Under the pieces are notes generated by a model. That model worked only from the letters and a program-made list of their open reading frames with translations, made no database searches and was not told where the DNA came from. DNA of 64,000 bases from Actinoplanes sp. NBC_00393. GTDB lineage: Bacteria > Actinomycetota > Actinomycetes > Mycobacteriales > Micromonosporaceae. Shown one piece after another: positions 31,828-40,207 of the stretch. The position numbers and the translations under genes are program-made. Numbering within the stretch: position 1 is the stretch's first letter; each line of letters opens with the position of its first letter. The stretch is from the NCBI RefSeq assembly GCF_036053395.1, contig NZ_CP107942.1, positions 10,778,001 through 10,842,000 of the forward strand, in the 5' to 3' direction.

Positions 31828-34800
31828 ATGGCTGTCCGGGGGAGAACCGAGGAATGCCGCAGGCTCCGCGAATTCGCCGCCGGCCTGCGCGAAGGACTCG
31901 GTGGCGTGCTGGTCCTCAGCGGCGATCCGGGCATGGGCAAGACCACCCTGCTCGAGTACGCCGCCGCCTCGGCGCGGCCGGCCAGGGTGATCCAGGTGGC
32001 CGGGGTGGCAGCCGAGGCCGACTTCCCGTTCGCGGCCCTGCACCGGTTGCTGATCCCGGTGCTGGAACCGTCCCGCTGGGACGCGCTGCCCCCGGCCGAA
32101 CGCCAAGCCCTGCAGGTCGCCTGCGGCCTGGCCGACGGTCCACCGGTAGACCCGCACCTGGCCGGCCGCGCCACCCACACGGTGCTGACCGCCCTCGCTG
32201 CGGCCGGCCCACTGCTCTGCTGCATCGACGACGCGCACTGGCTGGACCCCGAGTCGCTTTCGGCGCTCGCCCACGTCGCCCACCAACGCCCGCGGCTGGC
32301 CCTGCTGTTCGCGATCACCACCCCCAGCCCTGTCCCGGCTCCCAGCCCCAGCCCCAGCCCCAGCCCCAGCCCCAGCCCCAGCCCCAGCCCCAGCCCCAGC
32401 CCCAGCCCCAGCCTCGCCTCGGGCTCGGGTGACATGCGTCCCCTCGCAGGGCTGCCGATCCTCAAGCTCGCGGGCCTTTCGGAGGCCGACGGCGTGGAAC
32501 TGCTGCGCTCGATCGTCACCGGCCCGCTCGACCAGCGCGTGGCCGCCCGGCTGGTCACCGCCACCGACGGCAACCCGCTCGCCCTGCACAACCTCGGCCG
32601 CGAACTGACCGCCGACCAGCTCACCGGCGCCCGAACCCTGCCCGACCCGCTCCCGGTGGGCAGCCGCCTGGCCGAACACCACCTCCGGCACCTCCGCCGT
32701 CTTCCCGAACCCACCCGTCTCTGGCTACTGCTCACCGCCGCCGAACCCCGCGGCGACCAGGAAGCAATCAGCGCCGCCGCCACCCGCCTCGGCGTCACTC
32801 CAGCCGGTGCCGCCTCGGCCGGCGTAACCCCGGCTGGCCTCACTGCGGCTGGCGTCACCGCGACCGGCGTCACCCCGGCCGAAGCCCTTCCTGCTGGAGT
32901 CGCCCATCTGCTGACCGGTGGCCCTCAGGTCGTATTTCGGGATCAATCGGTCCGCTCGGCCATCTACAGTGGCGCGACCGGCGTGCAGCGACGCACTGTT
33001 CACGCCGCACTCGCCGAGGTGACGACGAGGCCGACCGACGCGGACCTGCGGGCCTGGCATCGGGCCGCGGCCTGCGTAGGCCCGGACGAGCAGATCGCCG
33101 CCGAACTCGTTCGCACCGCCGACCGGGCCGCGGCACGCAGCGGATATCCGGCCCGGGTCGCACACCTGACCCGCGCCGCAGAACTCACCCGCGAAGGCCC
33201 GCACCGCAGCGAACGCCTGCTGGCCGCAGCCGAGGCCGCCCTCACCGCTGGCGCGCCCGTTCAGGCCCTGGCCACGGCCGACGCCGCCCTGAGCACCGGC
33301 ACGCCCTGGCCCGCAGCCGACCAACCGTCGGTTGATACCGGCCGGCACGATCACCTCGCGCTTCCCGCCGGACTCGCGCCTGAGCACGACGTCACCCACG
33401 GCCGGGCCTTGATCGTACGAGCAAACGCGCAGGTCATGCTCGGCAGCCCGGAAGCGTACGCGAAGGGATCCGCCCTCTGCCTGGCAGCCGCACACGCGTT
33501 CGCCGGCAGCGAGCCGCGCCTCGCTCGCGATGCCCTGCTCGAAGCCGTGGAACACCTGATCCGGGCCGGCCACCTGGTCCACGACACCAGCCCCGCAGAG
33601 ATCGCCGCCGCCGCGAAGCGAACCGCCACTGAGCCCGGCGCCACGCCACCGAGCGCGGGCCGGCCCGGTGCTGAGAAGCCGGGTGCAGCCCTGCGCGGAG
33701 CCCGGCAACCGACCGCGGAACAGAACGGAACGGAGCATTCCGGTTCGTTTATCGCAGAGCTGTTGCTGGAAGCTTTCGCGACACTGGCCTCGGCCGGAGT
33801 GGAAGCCGCTCTGCCACGGATCCGGCAGGCCGCTGAGGCGTTGCTCGACCCGGCGGCCCCGGACGACGAAGTGCTGCGCCGGCACCTGATCGGCGCGGTG
33901 CTGAGCACCCTGCTCTGGGACGCCGACCAGCAGCGCGCACTGTGGCGGCGGGTGATCGGCATCGCACGCGAGTCCGGGGCGCTCTGGCAGCTGGTGATCG
34001 GGTTGTACTGCGCGGCCACCCTGGAAGTGCAGCTCGGCGAGACCGCCGCGGGCCGCGCGCTGCTAGCTGAGAGTGACGAGATCCGGGCGGCGATCGGGGC
34101 GACCGACGAGTTGTGGGCGGTGCAGCGGCATCCCGAACTGCTGGCCTGGCGCAGCGCACCGCGCAACACCGACCCCACGGCGGAGCTGGACGCCGCGCCG
34201 GCCGACCCCGCGGCGGAGCTGGACGCCGCGCCGGCCGACCCCGCGGCGGAGCCGGGCGCCGGGCTCACCGACCCGGCGGCGGAGCTGGACGCTGGGCTCG
34301 CCGCGGCCGGGTCGCTGGGGTCCGGCTCGATTCAGTCGCTGATCCGGATCGGTCTGGTGGTGCTGGCGCTCAGCCGCGGTGACTACCCGCGGGCCCGGGA
34401 CGTGGCGCGCGAGGTGTTCGAAACCGACACCCTCGGCCTGTACTCGCGGGTACTGCCCGACCTGGTCGAGGCCGCGATCCGCAGCGGCGACCGGCTGCTG
34501 GCCGAACGGGCCCTCGCCGCGCTGACCGTGCAGGCCACGGCGGCCGGCACCGACTGGGTGCTCGGTCTGCTCGCCCGGTCTCAGGCGTTGCTCGCCCCGC
34601 CAGCCGGGGCCGAAGCGCTGTACCGGAAGGCGGTCCTCCTGCTCACCGGCACCCCGGCGCGGGCCGACCTGGCTCGGGCGCACCTGCTGTACGGGGAGTG
34701 GCTGCGCCGGCAGCGGCGCCGCCGTGACGCCCGGGCTGAACTGCGGACCGCGCTGGCGGGGTTCGAGGCGATCGGGGCCACCGGATTCGCCGTCCGGGTC

Positions 34801-35040
34801 GCGCAGGAGCTGGACGCCACCGGGCGGCCTGCCGAGCGCCGGGCGCCGGGGAGCACCACGGCGGGTGCGCCGGGGAGCCTGACGCCCCAGGAAGCGGCGA
34901 TCGCCCGGCTCGCCGCCTCCGGCGCCACGAACGGCGAGATCGCCGAGCAGCTCTTCCTCAGCGCGAACACGGTCGACTACCACCTGCGCAAGGTGTTCCG
35001 GAAGCTGGCCGTGACATCCCGCCGGCAGCTTCCGAGATAG
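31828..35040 (+). CDS. Large LuxR-family (LAL) ATPase regulator with repeat insertions
   Basis: 1070 residues. An AAA-type ATPase at the N-terminus (Walker A GDPGMGKTT near residue 32, Walker B PLLCCIDDAHWLD near 135), a long helical region, and a C-terminal LuxR helix-turn-helix (LTPQEAAIARLAASGATNGEIAEQLFLSANTVDYHLRKVFRKL). Three repeat-coded stretches interrupt the chain: (PS)12 right after the Walker B region, an AGVTP-type stretch near residue 325-355, and four DPAAELDAAPA repeats near 780-825. Members respond to small ligands and switch on their target genes. It follows an AraC regulator and precedes a glycoside hydrolase. Confidence 0.87.
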   Translation: MAVRGRTEECRRLREFAAGLREGLGGVLVLSGDPGMGKTTLLEYAAASARPARVIQVAGVAAEADFPFAALHRLLIPVLEPSRWDALPPAERQALQVACGLADGPPVDPHLAGRATHTVLTALAAAGPLLCCIDDAHWLDPESLSALAHVAHQRPRLALLFAITTPSPVPAPSPSPSPSPSPSPSPSPSPSPSPSLASGSGDMRPLAGLPILKLAGLSEADGVELLRSIVTGPLDQRVAARLVTATDGNPLALHNLGRELTADQLTGARTLPDPLPVGSRLAEHHLRHLRRLPEPTRLWLLLTAAEPRGDQEAISAAATRLGVTPAGAASAGVTPAGLTAAGVTATGVTPAEALPAGVAHLLTGGPQVVFRDQSVRSAIYSGATGVQRRTVHAALAEVTTRPTDADLRAWHRAAACVGPDEQIAAELVRTADRAAARSGYPARVAHLTRAAELTREGPHRSERLLAAAEAALTAGAPVQALATADAALSTGTPWPAADQPSVDTGRHDHLALPAGLAPEHDVTHGRALIVRANAQVMLGSPEAYAKGSALCLAAAHAFAGSEPRLARDALLEAVEHLIRAGHLVHDTSPAEIAAAAKRTATEPGATPPSAGRPGAEKPGAALRGARQPTAEQNGTEHSGSFIAELLLEAFATLASAGVEAALPRIRQAAEALLDPAAPDDEVLRRHLIGAVLSTLLWDADQQRALWRRVIGIARESGALWQLVIGLYCAATLEVQLGETAAGRALLAESDEIRAAIGATDELWAVQRHPELLAWRSAPRNTDPTAELDAAPADPAAELDAAPADPAAEPGAGLTDPAAELDAGLAAAGSLGSGSIQSLIRIGLVVLALSRGDYPRARDVAREVFETDTLGLYSRVLPDLVEAAIRSGDRLLAERALAALTVQATAAGTDWVLGLLARSQALLAPPAGAEALYRKAVLLLTGTPARADLARAHLLYGEWLRRQRRRRDARAELRTALAGFEAIGATGFAVRVAQELDATGRPAERRAPGSTTAGAPGSLTPQEAAIARLAASGATNGEIAEQLFLSANTVDYHLRKVFRKLAVTSRRQLPR
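32341..32412 (+). repeat. Hexanucleotide microsatellite CCCAGC x12 inside the LAL gene
   Basis: Twelve perfect copies of CCCAGC encode (Pro-Ser)12 in the ATPase region between Walker B and the next conserved block. The unit is a multiple of three, so slippage would lengthen or shorten the insert without a frameshift. Most LAL regulators have no such insert in this place. Confidence 0.95.
34171..34302 (+). repeat. 33-bp tandem repeats (four copies) inside the LAL gene
   Basis: The block GACCC(C/G) + (A/G)CGGCGGAGC recurs at 34171, 34204, 34237 and 34270, exactly 33 bases apart, encoding variants of DPAAELDAAPA. It lies in the long helical middle region and keeps the reading frame. Confidence 0.93.
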
Positions 35041-35078
35041 CGTGGGCGGTCAGTGACCAGCCAACCGGTGGAGGCGCC

Positions 35079-36299
35079 GTGCAGTCCTGGATCGACCACG
35101 CGATCTGGTGGCACGTGTACCCGCTGGGTTTCACCGGCGCGCTGCACGCCGAGCCGGGCGGTCACCGGCTCACCCGGATCGTCGACTGGATGGACTACGC
35201 GATCGAGCTGGGCGTCTCCGGCCTCCAGCTGGGCCCGATCTTCGCTTCCGAGACACATGGGTACGACACTGTCGACCATTTCCGGATCGACCCGCGCCTC
35301 GGCGACGACGCGGACTTCGACAAGCTGATCGCCGCGGCCCGTGAGCGCGGCCTGCGGGTGGTGCTCGACGGGGTGTTCAACCACGTGGGGCGGAGTTTTC
35401 CGGTGGCCGATCCGGAGCGGTGGTTCCGGCGCACCGGTCCCGGGCCGGGGGAGTACGCGGTGTTCGAGGGGCACGGCAGCCTGGTCGAGCTCGACCACGA
35501 CTCGCCCGAGGTGCTCGATCACGTGGCGCGGGTGATGAACCACTGGCTCGACCGGGGCGCCTCCGGGTGGCGGTTGGACGCGGCTTACGCCGTACCCCCG
35601 CGGTTTTGGCGTGCTGTGCTGGAGCGCGTCCGCCCGCAGCATCCGGATGCCTGGTTCGCGGGTGAGGTGATCCACGGCGACTACGCGGAGTATCTGCGGG
35701 AGAGCACCCTCGACGGGATCACGCAGTACGAGTTGTGGAAGGCGATCTGGAGCAGCCTCAACGACGGCAACCTGTTCGAGCTGGCCTGGGCCCTGGAGCG
35801 GCATCAGGAGGTGCTCGCCGCGGGGACCCCGCTCACGTTCGTCGGCAACCACGACGTCACCCGGCTGGCGAGCCGGCTGACCGACCAGCGGCACACCGGG
35901 CACGCGCTGGCCGTGCTGCTCACCGTTGGTGGTGTGCCGAGCATCTACTACGGCGACGAGCAGGCGTTCCGGGGCGTCAAGGAGGACCGGGCCGGTGGCG
36001 ACGACGCGGTCCGCCCGGAGTACCCGGCGCGGCCGGACGACCTGGCCCCGTACGGATGGCCGGTCTACCACCTGCACCAGCGGCTGATCAGCGTGCGCCG
36101 CCGGCACCCGTGGCTGGCGAAGGCCCGGACCGAGGCGGTGCACCTGACCAACGAGGCGGCCGCGTTCTCCGCCACCGATCCCGCCGACCCGGCGAACCAG
36201 CTGGTCGTCATGCTCAACGTCGGCGACAAGCCGTACCGGTTCCCGTCCGGCATCGAGGTCCCGGCACACGACTGGAAGATTTCTCCGGACGTGGACTAA
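35079..36299 (+). CDS. Alpha-amylase-family (GH13) glycoside hydrolase or related enzyme
   Basis: A 406-residue protein with the four GH13 regions: DGVFNHVG (I), GWRLDAAYAV with the nucleophile Asp (II), WFAGEVIHGD with the acid/base Glu (III) and FVGNHDVTR with the transition-state Asp (IV). The (beta/alpha)8 barrel is present; the C-terminal domain is short. No signal peptide, so a cytoplasmic enzyme acting on alpha-glucans, trehalose or maltose derivatives is likely; the exact reaction is not clear. The GTG at 35079 is preceded by GGTGGAGG. Located 38 bases after the LAL regulator, which might control it. Confidence 0.87.
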   Translation: MQSWIDHAIWWHVYPLGFTGALHAEPGGHRLTRIVDWMDYAIELGVSGLQLGPIFASETHGYDTVDHFRIDPRLGDDADFDKLIAAARERGLRVVLDGVFNHVGRSFPVADPERWFRRTGPGPGEYAVFEGHGSLVELDHDSPEVLDHVARVMNHWLDRGASGWRLDAAYAVPPRFWRAVLERVRPQHPDAWFAGEVIHGDYAEYLRESTLDGITQYELWKAIWSSLNDGNLFELAWALERHQEVLAAGTPLTFVGNHDVTRLASRLTDQRHTGHALAVLLTVGGVPSIYYGDEQAFRGVKEDRAGGDDAVRPEYPARPDDLAPYGWPVYHLHQRLISVRRRHPWLAKARTEAVHLTNEAAAFSATDPADPANQLVVMLNVGDKPYRFPSGIEVPAHDWKISPDVD

Positions 36300-36350
36300 G
36301 CGGATCGCCCGGGCCCGGCGTTGTAGGTGCAGTCGGAGCCTGGGGGATCA

Positions 36351-36836
36351 ATGACGTTCGAGGAGTTCGTGACCGCGCGGCTCGGTGCCCTGCTGCGGTA
36401 CGCGACGGCGCTCACCTGCGATCCGTACCTGGCCGACGACATCGTCGGGGAGGTGCTGGTGCGGTCCTCGTCCCGGTGGCGGCGCATCGAGCGGATGGAA
36501 CAGCCCGAGGCGTACGTGAAACGCATGGTCCTCAACGAGTTCCTCTCCACCCGGCGCCGCCGCGGCCGGACCGTTCCGATGAGCCACGAGCAGCTGGACA
36601 GCCGGGCCGAAGGTTCGGACCCGCACGCCGTACTCCCGGAGCGGGACGCCCTGATGCGCAGCGTGCGTGCCCTGCCGCCCAAGCAGCGTGCGGTGATCGC
36701 GCTGCGTTATTTCGAGGGCCACACCTATGACGAGATCGCTGACCTGCTGGGCTGCCGGCCGTCCACCGTGCGCGTCCACGCGTCGAACGCGCTGACCCGG
36801 CTGCGGTCCGGCGAGCTGAAGATTGTGGGGGAGTGA
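36351..36836 (+). CDS. SigE-family RNA polymerase sigma factor (ECF-like)
   Basis: 161 residues with sigma region 2 (FEEFVTARLGALLRYATALTCDPYLADDIVGEVLVRSSSRWRRI) and region 4 (LPPKQRAVIALRYFEGHTYDEIADLLGCRPSTVRVHASNALTRLR), the usual SigE-type ECF layout. A strong GGGGGA lies upstream of the ATG. Its stop overlaps a GTG close to the next gene's likely start, a membrane protein that looks like its anti-sigma partner. Confidence 0.88.
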   Translation: MTFEEFVTARLGALLRYATALTCDPYLADDIVGEVLVRSSSRWRRIERMEQPEAYVKRMVLNEFLSTRRRRGRTVPMSHEQLDSRAEGSDPHAVLPERDALMRSVRALPPKQRAVIALRYFEGHTYDEIADLLGCRPSTVRVHASNALTRLRSGELKIVGE

Positions 36837-36838
36837 GC

Positions 36839-37789
36839 GTGAGCCACGACGAGCAGCTGCGGGCACTGTTCAGCGACATCGCCGGGCAGGCGCACGACCC
36901 GGCCCGGCTGGCGCCGGAGATCGTGGCGCGGGCGCGGACCCACCGGCAGCGCCGTGGGTTGCTGATGGCGGCCGGCGCGGCGGGGACGACGGCGGTGCTG
37001 GGCGGCACCGGCGTGGCCGGATGGCTGTGGTCGAGCCGGACCACGCCGGTCGCGGAGGGCCCGGGCATCCGGGTGCCGCTGCGTTACGGCCTCGGGTGGG
37101 TGCCGGCCGGATTCGCCGAGGAAAGCCGCAGCGCCACGGTCCCCGGTAGCGGTGTGGAGGAGCAGGGCCGGAACTGGCGCGGCGACGGCCAGATCTACCT
37201 GCAGCTCGAGCCGGCTCAGATGAATCTCCGGCGCCACCTCCGGACAACCACGATCGCGGGTCGGCTGGCATGGGACTTCCCGGGAGAGCCATCGCACCAG
37301 ATATACCTCGAAATCGATGACGAAACGTGGCTGATGGTCGGCGCTCGGGTGCCCGGGAACAAGGCTGATGTCGCCCGTAAGCTGGCCGAGTCGGTGACCG
37401 CCGAGTCGTCAGCCGTCTGCGAGGTCTCGTTGACCTTCGGGTGGTTGCCGGAGCGGTTCGCGGGAGTGCGAACCATCGGCTTGGGCCGCATCGCGAAATC
37501 TACGAACGAGACCCTGATCGTGCAGCACAAGGACGGTCCCGCCCGCATCGTGGTGCAGATGGGGCCGATTCCGGAGCCGTCACCGGGAGGCACGAGAGCC
37601 ACCGTGCGAGGGCACGACGCGCTCGTCCGTGAAGGATCGGTGCCGCTCGTCGATGTCGACCTGGGCGGCGATCGCCGATTGAGACTCAGCGGGCTGTCCC
37701 CGCAGGACGTAACCCTGGAGGAGCTGATCCACGTCGCGAACGAGGTGCGCATCGGCCGGCCCCCGGACACCAGCTGGCTGCAGCGTTAG
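36839..37789 (+). CDS. Membrane-anchored protein, likely anti-sigma factor partner
   Basis: A 316-residue protein: short cytoplasmic N-terminus (MSHDEQLRALFSDIAGQAHDPARLAPEIVARARTHRQRRG), one transmembrane helix at about residues 41-61 (LLMAAGAAGTTAVLGGTGVAGWLW), and a long extracytoplasmic domain of unknown fold. This design and its position directly after the sigma factor gene (coupled starts) suggest it holds the sigma factor at the membrane. No zinc-finger (HxxxCxxC) is present. GTG at 36839 has GGGGAG upstream; a GTG at 36833 also exists. Confidence 0.72.
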   Translation: MSHDEQLRALFSDIAGQAHDPARLAPEIVARARTHRQRRGLLMAAGAAGTTAVLGGTGVAGWLWSSRTTPVAEGPGIRVPLRYGLGWVPAGFAEESRSATVPGSGVEEQGRNWRGDGQIYLQLEPAQMNLRRHLRTTTIAGRLAWDFPGEPSHQIYLEIDDETWLMVGARVPGNKADVARKLAESVTAESSAVCEVSLTFGWLPERFAGVRTIGLGRIAKSTNETLIVQHKDGPARIVVQMGPIPEPSPGGTRATVRGHDALVREGSVPLVDVDLGGDRRLRLSGLSPQDVTLEELIHVANEVRIGRPPDTSWLQR

Positions 37790-37790
37790 G

Positions 37791-38615
37791 TCAGTAACCC
37801 AGCTCGCGGGGCAGCACCGGCCGGTCCGCCGCCGGACCGTCGGCCGGCAGCCGGCCGGTGTCCGCCAGCCAGCGCTGGACCAGCGGCCAGTACCACACCG
37901 AGGTGCCCGGCTCCGGTGGCGGGAACGCCGCATGCTCGGCCCGCCACCGCCCGGCCCGGGTGACGCTCACCCCGGCCCGGTGCGCGATCTGATGCATCGT
38001 CATCAGCTCCGGATCGTCCTCGTCCCGCTGCTGAGCGGACGCCCAGATGCTGACCTGCGGCTCCTCCCAGGCCCGCCCGGCGATCCCGGCCAGCATCGGC
38101 GTCGCCGCCCGCATCCGGTCGCGCAGCACCTCGCGGTTGGTCTCGATGGTGTCCCACACCGCGGCGTTCGCGGCCCGGACGCTGCCGTAGTCGCCGATCC
38201 GGCCGATCCCGTACGGCCGGGTGCCGGCTTCGGCGGACCAGGTCCCGCGCCGGCCCGGCTTCACCGAGCCGCAGGTCAGCGACGTGAACTCGGGCAGCTG
38301 CACCCGGTGCCCGCAGTCGGCCGCGAGGCGGCACGCGGTCACCGCCTCGGACACCGGCGTCGGCCGCGGCGAGCGCTCCAGCGCGGCCACGTGCACGGCG
38401 AGACGATCAGCCGCGGTCAGGCTTTGCAGCCACCTTTCGCGTACGCGCAGAAGCACCTCGTCCAGCGCCGGAACCGCCACCGGCCCGTCGTCGGTGGCCC
38501 GCCAGCTCACGATCTGCGCCGGCACCTCCCTGACGGCCTCCGCAGTGAGCTCCGTGACCAGGGCGATCACCCGCTGATCCTCGTCGATTCCGGCCCCCCG
38601 CAGAGCAGTCGTCAT
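37791..38615 (-). CDS. Protein with C-terminal helix-turn-helix-like DNA-binding segment, function unknown
   Basis: 274 residues. The N-terminal 200 residues are Ala/Arg-rich with conserved-looking blocks (YGIGRIGDYGSVRAANAAVWDTIETNREVLRDRMRAATPMLAGIAG). The C-terminal end (MTMHQIAHRAGVSVTRAGRWRAE... WYWPLVQRWLADTGRLP) has the layout of a MerR/excisionase-like helix-turn-helix with an arm. I do not recognise the family. It is convergent with the anti-sigma-like gene, with one base between the stop codons. Confidence 0.5.
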   Translation of the reverse strand: MTTALRGAGIDEDQRVIALVTELTAEAVREVPAQIVSWRATDDGPVAVPALDEVLLRVRERWLQSLTAADRLAVHVAALERSPRPTPVSEAVTACRLAADCGHRVQLPEFTSLTCGSVKPGRRGTWSAEAGTRPYGIGRIGDYGSVRAANAAVWDTIETNREVLRDRMRAATPMLAGIAGRAWEEPQVSIWASAQQRDEDDPELMTMHQIAHRAGVSVTRAGRWRAEHAAFPPPEPGTSVWYWPLVQRWLADTGRLPADGPAADRPVLPRELGY

Positions 38616-38720
38616 CGATTCAGCATGCCGCCCATCGATGCTCGCGTGTGTCCCGAACCACCGAACTGGACTGTCAGGTGCGCAACAGTTGTACCCTCGC
38701 TTCGGCCCGAGGGGAGGACA

Positions 38721-39311
38721 GTGCCCAAGATCGTCGATCACGACCAGCGGCGCGACGAGATCGTCGAGGCTTACCTCACGGTCGTCGCGCGCGACGGTCT
38801 GCCGGCGGCCACCACCCGGGCGATCGCGGCCGAGCTGGGTGTCGGCACCGGGGCGCTCTGGCACTACTTCGACGGTTTCGACGCGGTGGCGGCCGGTGCC
38901 TATCAGCGGATCACCGACCGGACCAACCAGCGGATCGCGGTGGCCACCGCCCGGCTGCGCGGGCTCGACGCGGTGTACGCGATGCTGCGCGAGATCCTCC
39001 CCTTGGAGAAGGAGACCGTCGACGAGGCGTACGTGGTGGTCGGTTTCTGGGGCCGGCTGGCCGCCAACGACCGGATCGCCGCGACCCGCGCCGACGTCGA
39101 CGAGCACTGGCACGACCTGCTGCGGCGCTATCTCGCCGAGGCGGTGCAGGACGGCCGGCTGGACCCGGGCACCCCGGTCGACGAGGTGATCGACGTGCTG
39201 CTCACCATCGCGGTCGGCCAGCAGGTGCACGCGATCATGGGGTCCGAGCTGGCCGAGCCGGCCCGGCAGATCCGGATGATCGACCTCTGCCTGCGCCCGT
39301 GGCTGCGCTGA
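38721..39311 (+). CDS. TetR-family transcriptional repressor
   Basis: 196 residues with the N-terminal TetR helix-turn-helix (REIVEAYLTVVARDGLPAATTRAIAAELGVGTGALWHYFDGFDAVAAGAY, the YFDG block being the hallmark) and a helical ligand-binding C-terminus. Clear start: GGGGAGGA lies just before the GTG at 38721. It lies 68 bases upstream of the MBL-fold lipoprotein gene, which it may regulate. Confidence 0.88.
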   Translation: MPKIVDHDQRRDEIVEAYLTVVARDGLPAATTRAIAAELGVGTGALWHYFDGFDAVAAGAYQRITDRTNQRIAVATARLRGLDAVYAMLREILPLEKETVDEAYVVVGFWGRLAANDRIAATRADVDEHWHDLLRRYLAEAVQDGRLDPGTPVDEVIDVLLTIAVGQQVHAIMGSELAEPARQIRMIDLCLRPWLR

Positions 39312-39379
39312 GTGTCGATCGGGCAACGATCCGCTGACTGGTCCCCCCGCGGTCGTCCGGTAGTGCCGACGATGGATGG

Positions 39380-40129
39380 ATGACGGACTTCAGACTCAGC
39401 CGCAGACTGCTGTTCACCGCCGGCTCGGGCGTGCTCGGCGTGACCGTTCTGAACACGTTGACCGGCTGCTCGGGCTCGTCCGATCCAGCCGTTTCCAGCA
39501 CCGCTTCGAGTCCCGCCGCGGGCCCCGCCTCCGCCGCGCCCGCGCTGGTCGGTGACTGGCAGCGGGTCAACCTCTCGTTCGTCTCGGCGTACCTGGTGAT
39601 TCGCGGTGGTGAGGCGGCCGTCGTGGACACCGGCACGCCCGGCTCGGAGACCGCGATCGGCGACGCGCTGAAGGCGGCCGGCAGCGACTGGGCCGCGGTG
39701 AAGCACGTCATCCTCACGCACCAGCACGAGGATCATGCCGGTGGGCTCGCCGGGATCGCGCCGCTGGTCTCCGCGAAGCTGTATGCCGGTCAGGCCGACG
39801 TCACCGGCATCAACTCGGAGAAGCCGTTGACCGCGGTGGCCGACGGCGACGAGGTCTTCGGCCTGCAGATCGTCGGTACGCCCGGGCACACCGCCGGCCA
39901 CGTGTCGATCTTCGAGCCGTCGACCGGCGTGCTGGTCGCCGGGGACGCGTTGCGCAACGAGAACGGGCTGGAGGGCTCCGCCCCGCAGTACACCTCCGAC
40001 CCGGCCCAGGCGGCCGCCTCGGTCAAGAAGCTGGCCGCGCTGAACGTGCTGGCCATCCTCCCCGGGCACGGCGAGCCGCTGACCACCGGAGCGAGCGACG
40101 CCCTGAAAAAGCTGGCCGCCACCCTCTGA
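39380..40129 (+). CDS. Metallo-beta-lactamase-fold lipoprotein hydrolase
   Basis: 249 residues. N-terminal RR-containing lipoprotein signal (SRRLLFTAGSGVLGVTVLNTLTGC; lipobox LTGC), a Ser/Ala-rich linker, then an MBL fold with the zinc motif HQHEDH in VILTHQHEDHAGG, then GTPGHTAGHVSIFEPSTGVLVAGD (second His and the bridging Asp) and ILPGHGEP (third His). A secreted, membrane-tethered metallo-hydrolase; the substrate is unknown. It follows the TetR repressor gene. Confidence 0.87.
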   Translation: MTDFRLSRRLLFTAGSGVLGVTVLNTLTGCSGSSDPAVSSTASSPAAGPASAAPALVGDWQRVNLSFVSAYLVIRGGEAAVVDTGTPGSETAIGDALKAAGSDWAAVKHVILTHQHEDHAGGLAGIAPLVSAKLYAGQADVTGINSEKPLTAVADGDEVFGLQIVGTPGHTAGHVSIFEPSTGVLVAGDALRNENGLEGSAPQYTSDPAQAAASVKKLAALNVLAILPGHGEPLTTGASDALKKLAATL

Positions 40130-40207
40130 TCCCCGCGCTGCAACCCTTTCGCACCCCCGGCCGGGGATGGTGAGCCGGTCGGGGCTGGACTACGGAGGGG
40201 CACGCCG

